DNA of 64,000 nt from Massilistercora timonensis (GTDB lineage Bacteria > Bacillota > Clostridia > Lachnospirales > Lachnospiraceae), in assembly GCF_900312975.1 (NCBI RefSeq), contig NZ_LT990039.1, positions 1,550,001 through 1,614,000 on the forward strand. Reading direction: 5' to 3'. The notes under the pieces were generated by a model. The model made no database searches and had not been told where the DNA came from. It saw nothing but the letters and a program-made list of their open reading frames with translations. Positions 17,969-26,751 of this stretch are shown here, one piece after another; positions within the stretch are counted from its first letter, which is position 1; each line of letters opens with the position of its first letter. The position numbers and the translations under genes are program-made.

Positions 17969-19070
17969 AAAATTTTCCCTGCTGCTGGCGCTTACGCTTC
18001 TTGTAAGTGTCAGCGCATTACCTGTAACGGCTCATGCCGGCGGTTCCAAAGACACCACACCGCCAACACTGACTGCTTCCTTGGAGGGCGATGCCCTGAA
18101 AATAGAAAGCAGTGACGATCTATCTGGCGTGGAGGCGGTCTTTGTTGATGAAAACCGTATCAACTCCCTCACCGATGGGAAAGCGTCGGTTGCACTAAAA
18201 GATTATGCAGGAACAGAAAAACAGGTAAGCATATACGCAAAAGATTATGCAGGAAACCGTTCTGATGCGGTAAAGCTGGATAATCCGTATTACAAAGAAC
18301 CGGCTCCTGAAAAGAAACCTGTTGCGGCAGCACCCCAGAGTCCGTCCGGTACACAGACAAAACCGCCTAAGGAAGAAAAACCTTCCGGCTCAGACGCTGC
18401 AACCCCTTCTGGCGGCGGAAATTCTTCCGGTTCAGATAACAGTACCGGACAGCAGGAAAATACTTCTGCGATCTCGGAAGGTGCATTTACCCCGGAAGGC
18501 ACCGGAACGGTACAGGACAACATCAGCGGTACAGATGGGGAAAAACAGTTTTACACCATCACTACGGACGCGGGCAATGTCTTTTATCTGGTGATCGACG
18601 GGAAACGGGAAGATAACAATGTCTACTTCTTAAACGGCGTCACAGAGTCCGACCTGATGGCGCTTGCAGAAAAGAACAATGGCAGCATGAGCATGATTCC
18701 CCAGGAAGAAAGTTGCAACTGCACAGAAAAATGTGAGGCAGGAAAAGTCAATACCGGCTGTCCGGTCTGCAAAAATGACTTAAATGGCTGCAAAGGAAAA
18801 GAAAAGCCGGCGGAAACTGAAAAACCGGCAGAACCGGAAAAACCGAAGAAAGAAACCGGCAGCGTCGGCACAATCCTGTTTATCCTTGCTGCCTTACTTG
18901 CGGTCGGTGGGATCAGTTACTATGTAAAAATCGTGCGTCCGAAACAGCTGGCCGAGGACGATGCGGAATTTGAGGATGACGGTTATGGCGAAGGCTTTGA
19001 CCCGGATGAGGCATACGGGGAACCGGAATATCTTTCCGAAGATGATTTTGACAACAAGGACAGCAACTAA
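17958..19070 (+). CDS. DUF4366 surface membrane protein (CD1107 type)
   Basis: A 370-residue protein with a signal peptide (MRLKKFSLLLALTLLVSVSALPVTAHA), an Ig-like N-terminal part (about 30-110), a Pro/Ser/Gly-rich linker and the conserved DUF4366 domain (about 170-290). That domain has a Cys-rich stretch (CNCTEKCEAGKVNTGCPVC, C-x-G-C) before one C-terminal membrane segment (about 303-325) and an acidic cytoplasmic tail. The DUF4366 family is a fixed member of Tn1549-like transfer regions and probably part of the outer transfer apparatus. GAAGGAGG abuts an in-frame ATG at 17952, so the ATG at 17958 is preferred. Confidence 0.88.
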   Translation: MRLKKFSLLLALTLLVSVSALPVTAHAGGSKDTTPPTLTASLEGDALKIESSDDLSGVEAVFVDENRINSLTDGKASVALKDYAGTEKQVSIYAKDYAGNRSDAVKLDNPYYKEPAPEKKPVAAAPQSPSGTQTKPPKEEKPSGSDAATPSGGGNSSGSDNSTGQQENTSAISEGAFTPEGTGTVQDNISGTDGEKQFYTITTDAGNVFYLVIDGKREDNNVYFLNGVTESDLMALAEKNNGSMSMIPQEESCNCTEKCEAGKVNTGCPVCKNDLNGCKGKEKPAETEKPAEPEKPKKETGSVGTILFILAALLAVGGISYYVKIVRPKQLAEDDAEFEDDGYGEGFDPDEAYGEPEYLSEDDFDNKDSN

Positions 19071-19109
19071 GGCTGTCCTTTTAGATTTTATGAAAGTGAG
19101 GATTTTTTC

Positions 19110-22100
19110 ATGGAACATATCATAACCAGGCGCCGTGGCTTTCGCAAGCTGTTGGCGTTTTTGCTTTGTGTGGCAAGCATTTTGGGGCTTCTTCCGGCTC
19201 AGGCTTTTGCCATGTCTGCCGGACAGACAGCAAGCTCCTGGCTGGGCGACCAGTATGTGGGCTCTGATGGGGACTACTACCGTGCCCCGGCGCCTTATAC
19301 CTATCTTGCCTACCATGCAGACGGAACCATCGACGTACACACCAGTTCCGGAGGCGGCGCTTACCGGCACTATATTCTGACGGATTCTGACGGGATCAGC
19401 CATCAGGTTTACTGTGTGGAGAGTGGGATTCCTTACCATGCTTCGGAAAACAGTTATGTTTCAGAGAGCGGGACCAACAGCCAATACCTGAACCTGCTTC
19501 CCGCCGAGGCAAGGAGGGGGATCACCCTGACTGCGATTTATGGCTGGAAACCCGGTGCGGCGCTCCCCGTTTCCGGGATCAACGAGGATGACTATAAGAT
19601 GGCAACCCAGATCATCCTCTGGGAATACCAGCAGCAGCTTAGAAGCGATCCGTACAGCCGCCACGGAAACGGCCATGCGGACGCCGACCAGTATTTCAGC
19701 GTGATCGTCGGACGACCGGCAGAAAAAGCCTATAACTGGATTCTGGCACAGGTCGCTTCCCATTCCACCGTCCCTTCCTTTACTTCTTCTAAGAAAAGCG
19801 AAGCACCGGAACTGGAACTGAAATGGGATGTAGAAAAAAAGGTCTATACCCTGACGGTCACAGATACCAACAACTTGAAGATCGACCTGGAGGCTTTGAA
19901 GGGCAGCGGCGTTTCTGTGACAAGAAACGGTAATGAATACACCTTTACCAGCAGGCAGATGATGATGGACCCGGTGCTGTTTGAATTCCGAAAGAATATC
20001 CCGGTGGCAAACGACATGCTGATCTGGGGCAGACCCGGCTACCAGACCATGATGACCGGCGCCAGCGATCCGGTTTCTTTCTTTGTAAAGATCAAAACGG
20101 AAACTTACGGTACCGCAAAACTTGTCAAGACCAGTGAGGACGGCATTGTTTCCGGTATCACCTTCCATATCTCCGGTACGGATATTTTGGGAAATGAAGT
20201 CAATGAGGAAGTTACGACCGGAGAAAACGGTCAGGTGGAAAAGAAACTCCTGCCGGGAACCTATCTGGTAAAGGAACTGCCGGTGGACCGCTATGTGACC
20301 CCTTCCGCACAGTATGTAACCATTGAAAGTGGACAGACTTCTTCGGTACATTTCAGCAATATCCTAAAGAAATTCCGCGTCCATGTGGTAAAGAGTGATG
20401 CTGACACCGGAAATGCCCAGGGGGATGCCACGCTTGCAGGGGCGACCTATGGGATCTTCCACGATGGCGAATTGATCGACACTTATACGACCGGATCGGA
20501 TGGCAGCTTTATGACCCGCTATTATGTGTGTGAGGATGGCTGGACAATCCGGGAGATCGAACCGAGCACCGGGTATCTTCTGAATGAAACCATTTATGAA
20601 GTGGGTGCATCCCCTTCCCTGTATGAAGTGGAACTCAATACCACAGAAAATCAGGTGACGGAAACAGTTATTTACGGAAATATCCAGCTTGTCAAGCACA
20701 CCGATGACCTGGACCCGGATGTGCCTGAGGGCGAAAATACCGACGATCCCAATGCCGGTATCATCGAACGCCCGGAAGCAGGCGCAGTCTTTGAAGTTTA
20801 CTTAAAGGCAGCCGGAAGCTATGACGCGGCAAAGGAAAGTGAACGTGACATTCTTACCACGGATGCGGATGGTTTTGCTTCCAGTAAACCGCTTCCTTAT
20901 GGGCATTATACGGTCCATCAGATCGCAGGCGAGGAAGGCAAAGCCTTTGTCCCGGACTTTACGGTATTCATTTCCTCTGACGGAAAGACTTACAGCTATA
21001 TCCTGAACAACCGCACCATCACAGCCCGTCTGAAAGTTGAAAAATGTGACGCAGAGACCGGAAAGATTATCCCTGTGACCGGAACCGGTTTTCAGATCAA
21101 GAATCTTTCCACTGGGGAATTTATCACCCAGACCGTCTACTATCCGAACCCGGAAACACTGGATACCTTCTATGTTTCTGACGAGGGCTGGCTGATGCTG
21201 CCGGAGCCTTTGGCCGCCGGGGATTATGAACTTTATGAGGTGGCTGCCCCTTATGGCTATGTGCTTTCCGATCAGCCGGTACCGTTTACCATTGACGGCA
21301 GCGAGGCGGTTGTGACGGTCACGCAGTACAATATGCCGCAGAAAGGCCAGCTTACCATCAAAAAGACCGGAGAAGTATTTGCTTCTGTCCAGGAAAACGA
21401 CGGACTGTACCAACCTGTGTATGAGGTTTCCGGACTTCCCGGAGCGATCTATGACGTGATCGCAGATGAAGATATTTATACCGGTGACGGTACCTTGCGG
21501 GCAGAAAAAGATACGGTTGTGGAAACCCTTACGACCGGCGAGGACGGCACAGCGAAAAGCGGGCTTCTCTATCTTGGCCGTTACCGTCTGGAGGAACGTC
21601 AGGCTCCTTCCGGTTGTGTGCTGAATCCTCAACCGGAATATGTGGAACTGACCTATGCGGGTGAGACCGTGGAGGTCACACAGGCAGCAACAGGTCTTTA
21701 TGACGAACGACAGAAAGTGGATGTCACACTTTTCAAGGCAATGGAGACCAATGACCTGTTCGGTCTTGGCATGAACGAGGAATATAAGGATATTTCCTTT
21801 GGACTTTATGCTTCCGCAGACCTGACGGCGGCAGATGGCAGCGTGATCCCGGCAGATGGACTTCTGGAAGTGGTCTCTGTTTCGTCTGATGAATCCGGCG
21901 GTTACAGTGCTTCCTTCGCCTCCGACCTGCCTTTTGGCAGCTATTATGTCAAGGAACGCACGACCAACGGCGCCTATATCCTTTCGGATCAGAAATATCC
22001 GGTCGTCTTTGAATATGCCGGACAGGAAACCGCCCTGGTACAGATCCTTGTCAATGAAGGCAAGGCTGTTTCCAATGAACTTCTCCGCGGGCGTGTAGAC

Positions 22101-24011
22101 GGTGTAAAAGTTGGGGAAAACCCGGAAGGCGGCGAAGATGTCACGCTGGCCGGTGCGCTCATGGGACTGTTTAGACCTGATACAGAAGAATTTACCGAAG
22201 AAAATGCACTGCTTACTGCTGTTACCGGAAAAGACGGCAGTTTTTCCTTTGAGAATATTCCTTACGGACACTGGATCGTCAAGGAGATCTCTGCCCCTGA
22301 CCTTTATACAGTAAGCCCGCAGCAGCACCATGTATATATCGGTGCAGACGGACAGCATATTGAGATCCGTGTGGAAAACACCCTGATCCGCGGCAGTGTG
22401 CAGGTAACTAAAACCGAAGCTGTGGAAGGACCTTCCCCTGTGGAAAAGGAGGATAAGAAAGACAAGAATTCTTTCCTGCGTTTCCTGCCCGGTGCGGTGT
22501 TCGACCTGTATGCGGATTCCAACGCCAACCAGGAATATGATCCTGACGATCAAAAGATCGGTACGCTGAAAGAAACCGATGCAGGCTATCATACGGCGGA
22601 AAACCTTCTGGCTGGCGGCTACTTTATAAAAGAAAGCAAAGCGCCGGAGGGCTATCAGCCTGATCCAAACGCTTACTATTTTTCCATCACAGAAGATGGA
22701 CAGGTCGCAGTTGTGGAAAATGGAGAAGCCGGGCACGGATTTACCAATGAGGCTTACCGTGGCAACTTAAAGATCACAAAGGATTCCAGCGACGGGCGCA
22801 AAGATGGTTTTGCCATCGAGGTCAAGAGCGCGGACGGCTCCTACTGCGAGACATTCACCACTCCAAAATCCGGTGTAATTGAAGTAAAGGGCCTTCGTGT
22901 CGGTATTTATACCGTAACAGAAGTTGCAAACCGGGCAAGCAAGGATTACATCATCCCTGATGCCGCTACGGTGGAGATCAAAGCTGACCAGACATCTACG
23001 GTCCAGTTCTTTAATGAAAAACCGGAAAAGCCGGGGAAGCCGGAAAAACCTTCTGTTCCGTCCAATCCTTCCACCCCTCAAAAGCCGGTACCGCAGACCG
23101 GGGATGATCCGTATATTTTCCTATATGGCGGACTGTTGGCAGCCGCACTGATTGGCGGCAGCGTATTTGCTGTGTATTATTTCAAAAAGGGAAAATACAG
23201 CAGGACTTCCCCGAAAAGAACGGCTGTCGGGATTTCTGTCCTTTCACTCTGCGTTCTGGTGGCTTTTGGCAGCGGTTTTTTGGTGTTCCGTGACTTAAAC
23301 CAGTATGCCGAGAGTAAAGATGCCTATCAGGATCTTGCCGGATATGTGGAAGTACCGGAGCAGACAGCCTCCCCGGAACAGGCAACCGATCCAACGGAAA
23401 CAAAACAGGACGATGCCGATATTGTCCTGCCTTCGGTAGACTTTGAAGCGCTCCGTGAAAATGGACCGGACATCATCGGATGGCTTTCCCTTCCTGATAC
23501 GGTGCTCAATTATCCGGTAACGCAGACCGACAACAACGAATATTACCTGAACCATCTTTATGACGGAACCTATAACAAGGTTGGCTGCCTGTTTGCCGAT
23601 TATGAAAACCGGGCAGATTTTTCAGACCGCAATACGATCATTTATGGTCATAATATGCGGGATGGTTCCATGTTTGCGCTGCTGAACCGGTACGATGAAC
23701 AAAGTTACTTTGATGCTCACAGGCAGATGTATCTCGTTACTCCGAAGGGTGGTTATGTCATGGAGATCTTTGCGGCTTTTGCAGCAAAGCCGGAAGAATC
23801 CGGCAGTGAAACTTCTCCCTGGCAGCTTTCCTGGAAGGATGACGGTGCTTATACTACCTGGCTTACAGCTATGAAGGAACGTTCTGCGGTGGAAAGTGAT
23901 GTGACTGTGACCTGCAGCGATAAGGTACTGACCCTTTCTACCTGTACGCCGGGCGGCACAGGACGCTTCCTTGTCATGGGAAAACTCGTGAAAGTAGATA
24001 ACGAAATATAG
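19110..24011 (+). CDS. thioester/Cna-B surface adhesin fused to a class B sortase
   Basis: One intact 1,633-codon frame. In order: a signal peptide (about 1-34); a predicted thioester domain with Cys102 (YCVE) and Gln167 (ATQIILWEYQ); about nine Cna-B/SpaA-type repeats (about 330-1310); a Lys/Pro linker; a sortase signal-like VPQTG at 1327-1331; a membrane segment and basic stop; a second membrane segment (about 1371-1394); then a complete class B sortase with His1514 (YGHNM), Cys1612 (LSTC) and Arg1619. In related elements adhesin and sortase are usually separate genes. Here substrate and enzyme share one polypeptide. It could mediate recipient or host-surface contact. The function of the fusion is inferred. 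Confidence 0.92.
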   Translation: MEHIITRRRGFRKLLAFLLCVASILGLLPAQAFAMSAGQTASSWLGDQYVGSDGDYYRAPAPYTYLAYHADGTIDVHTSSGGGAYRHYILTDSDGISHQVYCVESGIPYHASENSYVSESGTNSQYLNLLPAEARRGITLTAIYGWKPGAALPVSGINEDDYKMATQIILWEYQQQLRSDPYSRHGNGHADADQYFSVIVGRPAEKAYNWILAQVASHSTVPSFTSSKKSEAPELELKWDVEKKVYTLTVTDTNNLKIDLEALKGSGVSVTRNGNEYTFTSRQMMMDPVLFEFRKNIPVANDMLIWGRPGYQTMMTGASDPVSFFVKIKTETYGTAKLVKTSEDGIVSGITFHISGTDILGNEVNEEVTTGENGQVEKKLLPGTYLVKELPVDRYVTPSAQYVTIESGQTSSVHFSNILKKFRVHVVKSDADTGNAQGDATLAGATYGIFHDGELIDTYTTGSDGSFMTRYYVCEDGWTIREIEPSTGYLLNETIYEVGASPSLYEVELNTTENQVTETVIYGNIQLVKHTDDLDPDVPEGENTDDPNAGIIERPEAGAVFEVYLKAAGSYDAAKESERDILTTDADGFASSKPLPYGHYTVHQIAGEEGKAFVPDFTVFISSDGKTYSYILNNRTITARLKVEKCDAETGKIIPVTGTGFQIKNLSTGEFITQTVYYPNPETLDTFYVSDEGWLMLPEPLAAGDYELYEVAAPYGYVLSDQPVPFTIDGSEAVVTVTQYNMPQKGQLTIKKTGEVFASVQENDGLYQPVYEVSGLPGAIYDVIADEDIYTGDGTLRAEKDTVVETLTTGEDGTAKSGLLYLGRYRLEERQAPSGCVLNPQPEYVELTYAGETVEVTQAATGLYDERQKVDVTLFKAMETNDLFGLGMNEEYKDISFGLYASADLTAADGSVIPADGLLEVVSVSSDESGGYSASFASDLPFGSYYVKERTTNGAYILSDQKYPVVFEYAGQETALVQILVNEGKAVSNELLRGRVDGVKVGENPEGGEDVTLAGALMGLFRPDTEEFTEENALLTAVTGKDGSFSFENIPYGHWIVKEISAPDLYTVSPQQHHVYIGADGQHIEIRVENTLIRGSVQVTKTEAVEGPSPVEKEDKKDKNSFLRFLPGAVFDLYADSNANQEYDPDDQKIGTLKETDAGYHTAENLLAGGYFIKESKAPEGYQPDPNAYYFSITEDGQVAVVENGEAGHGFTNEAYRGNLKITKDSSDGRKDGFAIEVKSADGSYCETFTTPKSGVIEVKGLRVGIYTVTEVANRASKDYIIPDAATVEIKADQTSTVQFFNEKPEKPGKPEKPSVPSNPSTPQKPVPQTGDDPYIFLYGGLLAAALIGGSVFAVYYFKKGKYSRTSPKRTAVGISVLSLCVLVAFGSGFLVFRDLNQYAESKDAYQDLAGYVEVPEQTASPEQATDPTETKQDDADIVLPSVDFEALRENGPDIIGWLSLPDTVLNYPVTQTDNNEYYLNHLYDGTYNKVGCLFADYENRADFSDRNTIIYGHNMRDGSMFALLNRYDEQSYFDAHRQMYLVTPKGGYVMEIFAAFAAKPEESGSETSPWQLSWKDDGAYTTWLTAMKERSAVESDVTVTCSDKVLTLSTCTPGGTGRFLVMGKLVKVDNEI

Positions 24012-24020
24012 ATTTTAGAC

Positions 24021-24046
24021 GGTGCGGGGGCAAAAGCTCCCGCACC
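24021..24046 (+). terminator. GC-rich hairpin after adhesin-sortase gene
   Basis: GGTGCGGG and CCCGCACC form a perfect 8-bp stem with a 10-base loop. The following tract is TGCTGTTT, so the T run is poor and termination may be partial, allowing the next gene to be read. Confidence 0.55.
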
Positions 24047-24073
24047 TGCTGTTTACAAGGAGGATTTTATTTT

Positions 24074-24556
24074 ATGGTAAATACCATTATTTCCATTCCC
24101 GGCTATGTCCATCTTTACCGCTCACTTTTGCGGTTTTACGACATGCCGGAAAATGAAGTCCGGGAAATGCTCTATCTTCTGAATACGGCAAACCTGGACT
24201 GCTACGAGTATTATCACCCGGACCGCAGTGTGATCCAGAGCGGACCGGTCGCTTTTTGCGGATGGCTGGAAACGAAAGACTGCCGCCCTTACCGCACAGA
24301 GGTACAGCTTTACAAATCGCTGCTGTTTTTGAAGCGCAGCATTGACCGTGACCTGATCGTATCAGCTCAGAGGGAGGCTCTGCAAACCCTGCGCTGTATT
24401 ATCTCCAATCTGGAATACCGCTTTTATAAAGCCTATGGCATGGAGATCGAGGACAAACGCACGGTCTATGGGGAATGTACCTACCGTCTGGTTCCCAGGG
24501 AGGACGAACCCAGCGTGTGCCTGATGCACGACTGGATCTACCTGCCAACTGCCTGA
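24074..24556 (+). CDS. conserved ICE protein of unknown function
   Basis: A 160-residue soluble protein starting at ATG 24074 behind AAGGAGG. It is rich in Tyr, Cys and Arg (ANLDCYEYYHP, LYKSLLFLKRSIDRDLIV), with mixed helices and no membrane segment or catalytic motif that I recognise. It lies downstream of the adhesin gene, and its stop codon overlaps the first copy of the AbiE operator palindrome. Probably an accessory ICE protein. Function unknown. Confidence 0.7.
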   Translation: MVNTIISIPGYVHLYRSLLRFYDMPENEVREMLYLLNTANLDCYEYYHPDRSVIQSGPVAFCGWLETKDCRPYRTEVQLYKSLLFLKRSIDRDLIVSAQREALQTLRCIISNLEYRFYKAYGMEIEDKRTVYGECTYRLVPREDEPSVCLMHDWIYLPTA

Positions 24557-24587
24557 TGTCACGAATAATATATAAAATATGTGACAT
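24556..24587 (+). promoter_or_regulatory. upstream copy of the AbiE operator palindrome
   Basis: ATGTCAC and GTGACAT arms bracket an AT-rich centre of 18 bases. The first 20 bases are identical to the perfect palindrome at 24690-24721, 134 bp downstream. Two spaced inverted repeats ahead of abiE fit the known negative autoregulation of AbiE systems by the AbiEi antitoxin. Confidence 0.7.
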
Positions 24588-24681
24588 ATATGAAAACTGT
24601 ACTGCCTTTCAAAATTTTTGATTTTTGATGTATAAATCAGATTTTTAATGGGAACACTCAAAACAAGAGGAATAGGACCTA

Positions 24682-24721
24682 TTGCAATCATGTCACGAAT
24701 AATATATAATATTCGTGACAT
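24682..24721 (+). promoter_or_regulatory. abiE promoter overlapped by a perfect palindromic operator
   Basis: TTGCAA (24682-24687), a 17-base spacer and TATAAT (24705-24710) form a sigma-A promoter. It is overlapped by the inverted repeat at 24690-24721, whose 12-base arms (ATGTCACGAATA / TATTCGTGACAT) are perfect, with an 8-base centre holding the -10 box. A bound repressor would block RNA polymerase. Confidence 0.75.
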
Positions 24722-24737
24722 GAAGGGAGGCGGTATT

Positions 24738-25355
24738 GTGGACAACGGATATACAAAACGAATACGGGAGTGTGTTCTTTCTCTTGAAGATGGAACTGTT
24801 TTTGTAATGTCTGATTTTGCGGATATTGCAGATACATCCACTATTCGTCAAAGTTTAAGCCGTTTAGTGCAATCAGGAACATTGCGCCGTATTTTGAAAG
24901 GTGTTTATGAAAAACCAAAATATAGCAAACTTCTGGATGAATATGTGGCGGCAGACCCGGAAGCGGTGGCGAACGCATTGGCACGAAGTTATCACTGGAC
25001 GATTGCCCCATGTGGGAATACAGCATTGAACCTGTTAGGTCTTTCAACACAGGTAACAGCAGTATGGTCCTATATCAGCGATGGTCCATATAAGACCTAC
25101 GAGTGGAACTCTACAAAGCTGGAATTTAAGCACCGAACCAATAAGGAGATTACCGGATTGTCCTATATGACAAGTTTGGTTATACAGGCATTAAAAACGC
25201 TTGGCAAATCGAATGTTACGCCAGAAGTCATACAGATGCTTTCCGAAAAACTGACAGACAAGGATAAACAGGCTTGTTTGAAGGAAGCAACAGAGTCTAC
25301 GGATTGGGTTTACGATACGATACGACAGATTTGTGGAGGTGAAAAGGTACAATGA
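24738..25355 (+). CDS. abiEi: AbiEi-type antitoxin / transcriptional autoregulator (DUF6088)
   Basis: A 205-residue protein with an N-terminal winged-helix domain (FVMSDFADIADTSTIRQSLSRLVQSGTLRRILKGVYEKP) and a C-terminal AbiEi-like domain (WTIAPCGNTALNLLGLSTQV). It is the antitoxin and autorepressor of type IV AbiE toxin-antitoxin systems, which abort phage infection and stabilise mobile elements. GTG 24738, 7 bp after GGGAGG, is the likely start. A longer frame from 24648 would run through the operator and is rejected. It overlaps the toxin gene by 4 bp (ATGA), the usual bicistronic order. Confidence 0.88.
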   Translation: MDNGYTKRIRECVLSLEDGTVFVMSDFADIADTSTIRQSLSRLVQSGTLRRILKGVYEKPKYSKLLDEYVAADPEAVANALARSYHWTIAPCGNTALNLLGLSTQVTAVWSYISDGPYKTYEWNSTKLEFKHRTNKEITGLSYMTSLVIQALKTLGKSNVTPEVIQMLSEKLTDKDKQACLKEATESTDWVYDTIRQICGGEKVQ

Positions 25356-26350
25356 GAAATATAGCAAGACTTTCAGATAACGACCGCAGGGAGCTGTTCA
25401 GAAATACAGCAGATAAAATGGGACTGAATGATGCCATCGTAGAAAAAGACTTTTGGGTATGTTTTACGCTGGATTATTTATTTCACCGCTCACCATGGAA
25501 AGAGTCCATCACCTTTAAGGGAGGTACCAGCCTTTCAAAAGCCTTTCACCTGATCAGCCGGTTTTCAGAAGATATTGATTTGATTCTGGACTGGCGTGTA
25601 TTGGGATATGGCAAAGATGAACCATGGGAGAAAAGTTCCAATACAAAACAGGATGCTTTTAACAAAGAAGCCAATGCGCGTGCGGAGGTATTTCTGTCCG
25701 AAACATTCTGCCCGGCAGTCAAAGCCGGCTTATCCCAGGAAATCGGTTGTGAAGCAAATGTCTACATAGATGAAAAGGATAAACAGACGGTCATTTTCGC
25801 CTATCCGCACCTTTTTACAAATACGGCGACCTTACAGGTGATCCGTTTAGAGATTGGTGCGCTGGCAGCGTGGACTCCTGCAAAAACAGCGCAGATCGAA
25901 CCTTACGCGGCAAAATATTATCCGAAGATTTTTGAGCAAAAAGAAACTGCAATCCTTACCGTTGCCCCGGAACGGACCTTCTGGGAAAAAGCCACAATCC
26001 TGCACCATGAAGCGAACAGACCGGAACATTTGGAAATGCCGCAGCGGTATTCCAGACATTATTATGATCTCTACCGCATGGCTGCAACACCGGTTAAAGA
26101 AGCTGCTTTTTCCAGGCTTGACCTCCTGAAGAAAGTTGTAGATTTCAAAATGAAATTCTATCCCAGATCATGGGCGAAGTACCCGGAGGCTGTGCCGGGC
26201 ACATTAAAATTACTCCCGCCGGAATATCGGTTTGCAGCATTGGAAGCGGACTATAACTCTATGCAGGATATGTTGTATGGGGATGTTCCGACATTTGAGA
26301 CAGTCATAGCAGCGGTCCAGGAACTGGAAAAAGAGATCAATACACTATAA
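25352..26350 (+). CDS. abiEii: AbiEii/AbiGii-family nucleotidyltransferase toxin
   Basis: A 332-residue protein of the DUF1814/AbiEii family. It has the nucleotidyltransferase motifs KGGTSLSK (56-63) and SEDIDL with Asp74 and Asp76, followed by the conserved FWEKATILHHEANRP and RHYYDLYRM motifs near residues 210-235. AbiEii is a GTP-binding nucleotidyltransferase; relatives modify tRNA 3' ends and halt growth when not neutralised. It starts by ATGA overlap with the antitoxin gene. A strong terminator follows. All catalytic motifs are intact, so it is probably functional as an ICE maintenance and anti-phage module. Confidence 0.9.
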   Translation: MRNIARLSDNDRRELFRNTADKMGLNDAIVEKDFWVCFTLDYLFHRSPWKESITFKGGTSLSKAFHLISRFSEDIDLILDWRVLGYGKDEPWEKSSNTKQDAFNKEANARAEVFLSETFCPAVKAGLSQEIGCEANVYIDEKDKQTVIFAYPHLFTNTATLQVIRLEIGALAAWTPAKTAQIEPYAAKYYPKIFEQKETAILTVAPERTFWEKATILHHEANRPEHLEMPQRYSRHYYDLYRMAATPVKEAAFSRLDLLKKVVDFKMKFYPRSWAKYPEAVPGTLKLLPPEYRFAALEADYNSMQDMLYGDVPTFETVIAAVQELEKEINTL

Positions 26351-26372
26351 ACAATTACATATCCATTTATTT

Positions 26373-26415
26373 GCCGGCTATTCTAAGATGCTTTAGAATA
26401 GCCGGTTTCTTGTTT
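26373..26415 (+). terminator. strong intrinsic terminator after abiE
   Basis: CCGGCTATTCTAA pairs with TTTAGAATAGCCGG around a short loop, followed by TTTCTTGTTTT. It closes the abiE operon and excludes the TTG at 26371 as a start for the next gene, since that codon lies at the base of the stem. Confidence 0.85.
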
Positions 26416-26433
26416 TCAAAGGAGGGATGCTAT

Positions 26434-26751
26434 ATTACGCAAAATGAAGTCAATGCCGTTTTTGACGAACAGGTGCGGCTCTGTGCTGATACCTTGAAAC
26501 GGAAAACCAAAGAATACACCGGGGATGACCCGGACCGGCTGGGTGCATTTAAGGCAGCGGCAGCTTTACAGCACACAACGCCCCAGCGTGCCCTTGCCGG
26601 TATGCTGGCAAAGCATATTGTTTCTCTATACGATATGTGCTTTGCCGAAGAAGTGGTTTATCCGATGGACACATGGGACGAAAAGATCACAGACAGTCTT
26701 AACTATCTGTTCTTACTGAAAGCGATTGTAAAGGAGGGACATACCAATTAA
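26434..26751 (+). CDS. DUF1599-like (nucleotide modification-associated) protein
   Basis: About 105 residues: ITQNEVNAVFDEQVRLCADTLKRKTKEYTGDDPDRLGAFK, then PQRALAGMLAKHIVSLYDM and WDEKITDSLNYLFLLKAIV. The pattern of an early K..EY motif, KH..SL and D..NYL resembles DUF1599 / nucleotide modification-associated domain 1 proteins of phages. The start is a puzzle. The only good ribosome site (AAAGGAGG, 26418-26425) points to ATT at 26434, and no ATG, GTG or TTG is in frame after the terminator. It lies ahead of thyX and dut, which supports a role in nucleotide metabolism. Function tentative. Confidence 0.65.
   Translation: MTQNEVNAVFDEQVRLCADTLKRKTKEYTGDDPDRLGAFKAAAALQHTTPQRALAGMLAKHIVSLYDMCFAEEVVYPMDTWDEKITDSLNYLFLLKAIVKEGHTN

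Noticed and set aside
20802..22736. 644-codon open frame on the minus strand
   Set aside because: It lies wholly inside the Cna-B adhesin coding region and is a by-product of its composition; the plus-strand frame has clear domains and no minus-strand ribosome site supports it.
24648..24737. Longer start for AbiEi
   Set aside because: It would translate the operator palindrome and promoter; the GTG at 24738 has a good ribosome site and gives a normal N-terminus.
26371..26433. TTG start for the DUF1599-like protein
   Set aside because: The codon lies in the stem of a strong terminator and has no ribosome site.
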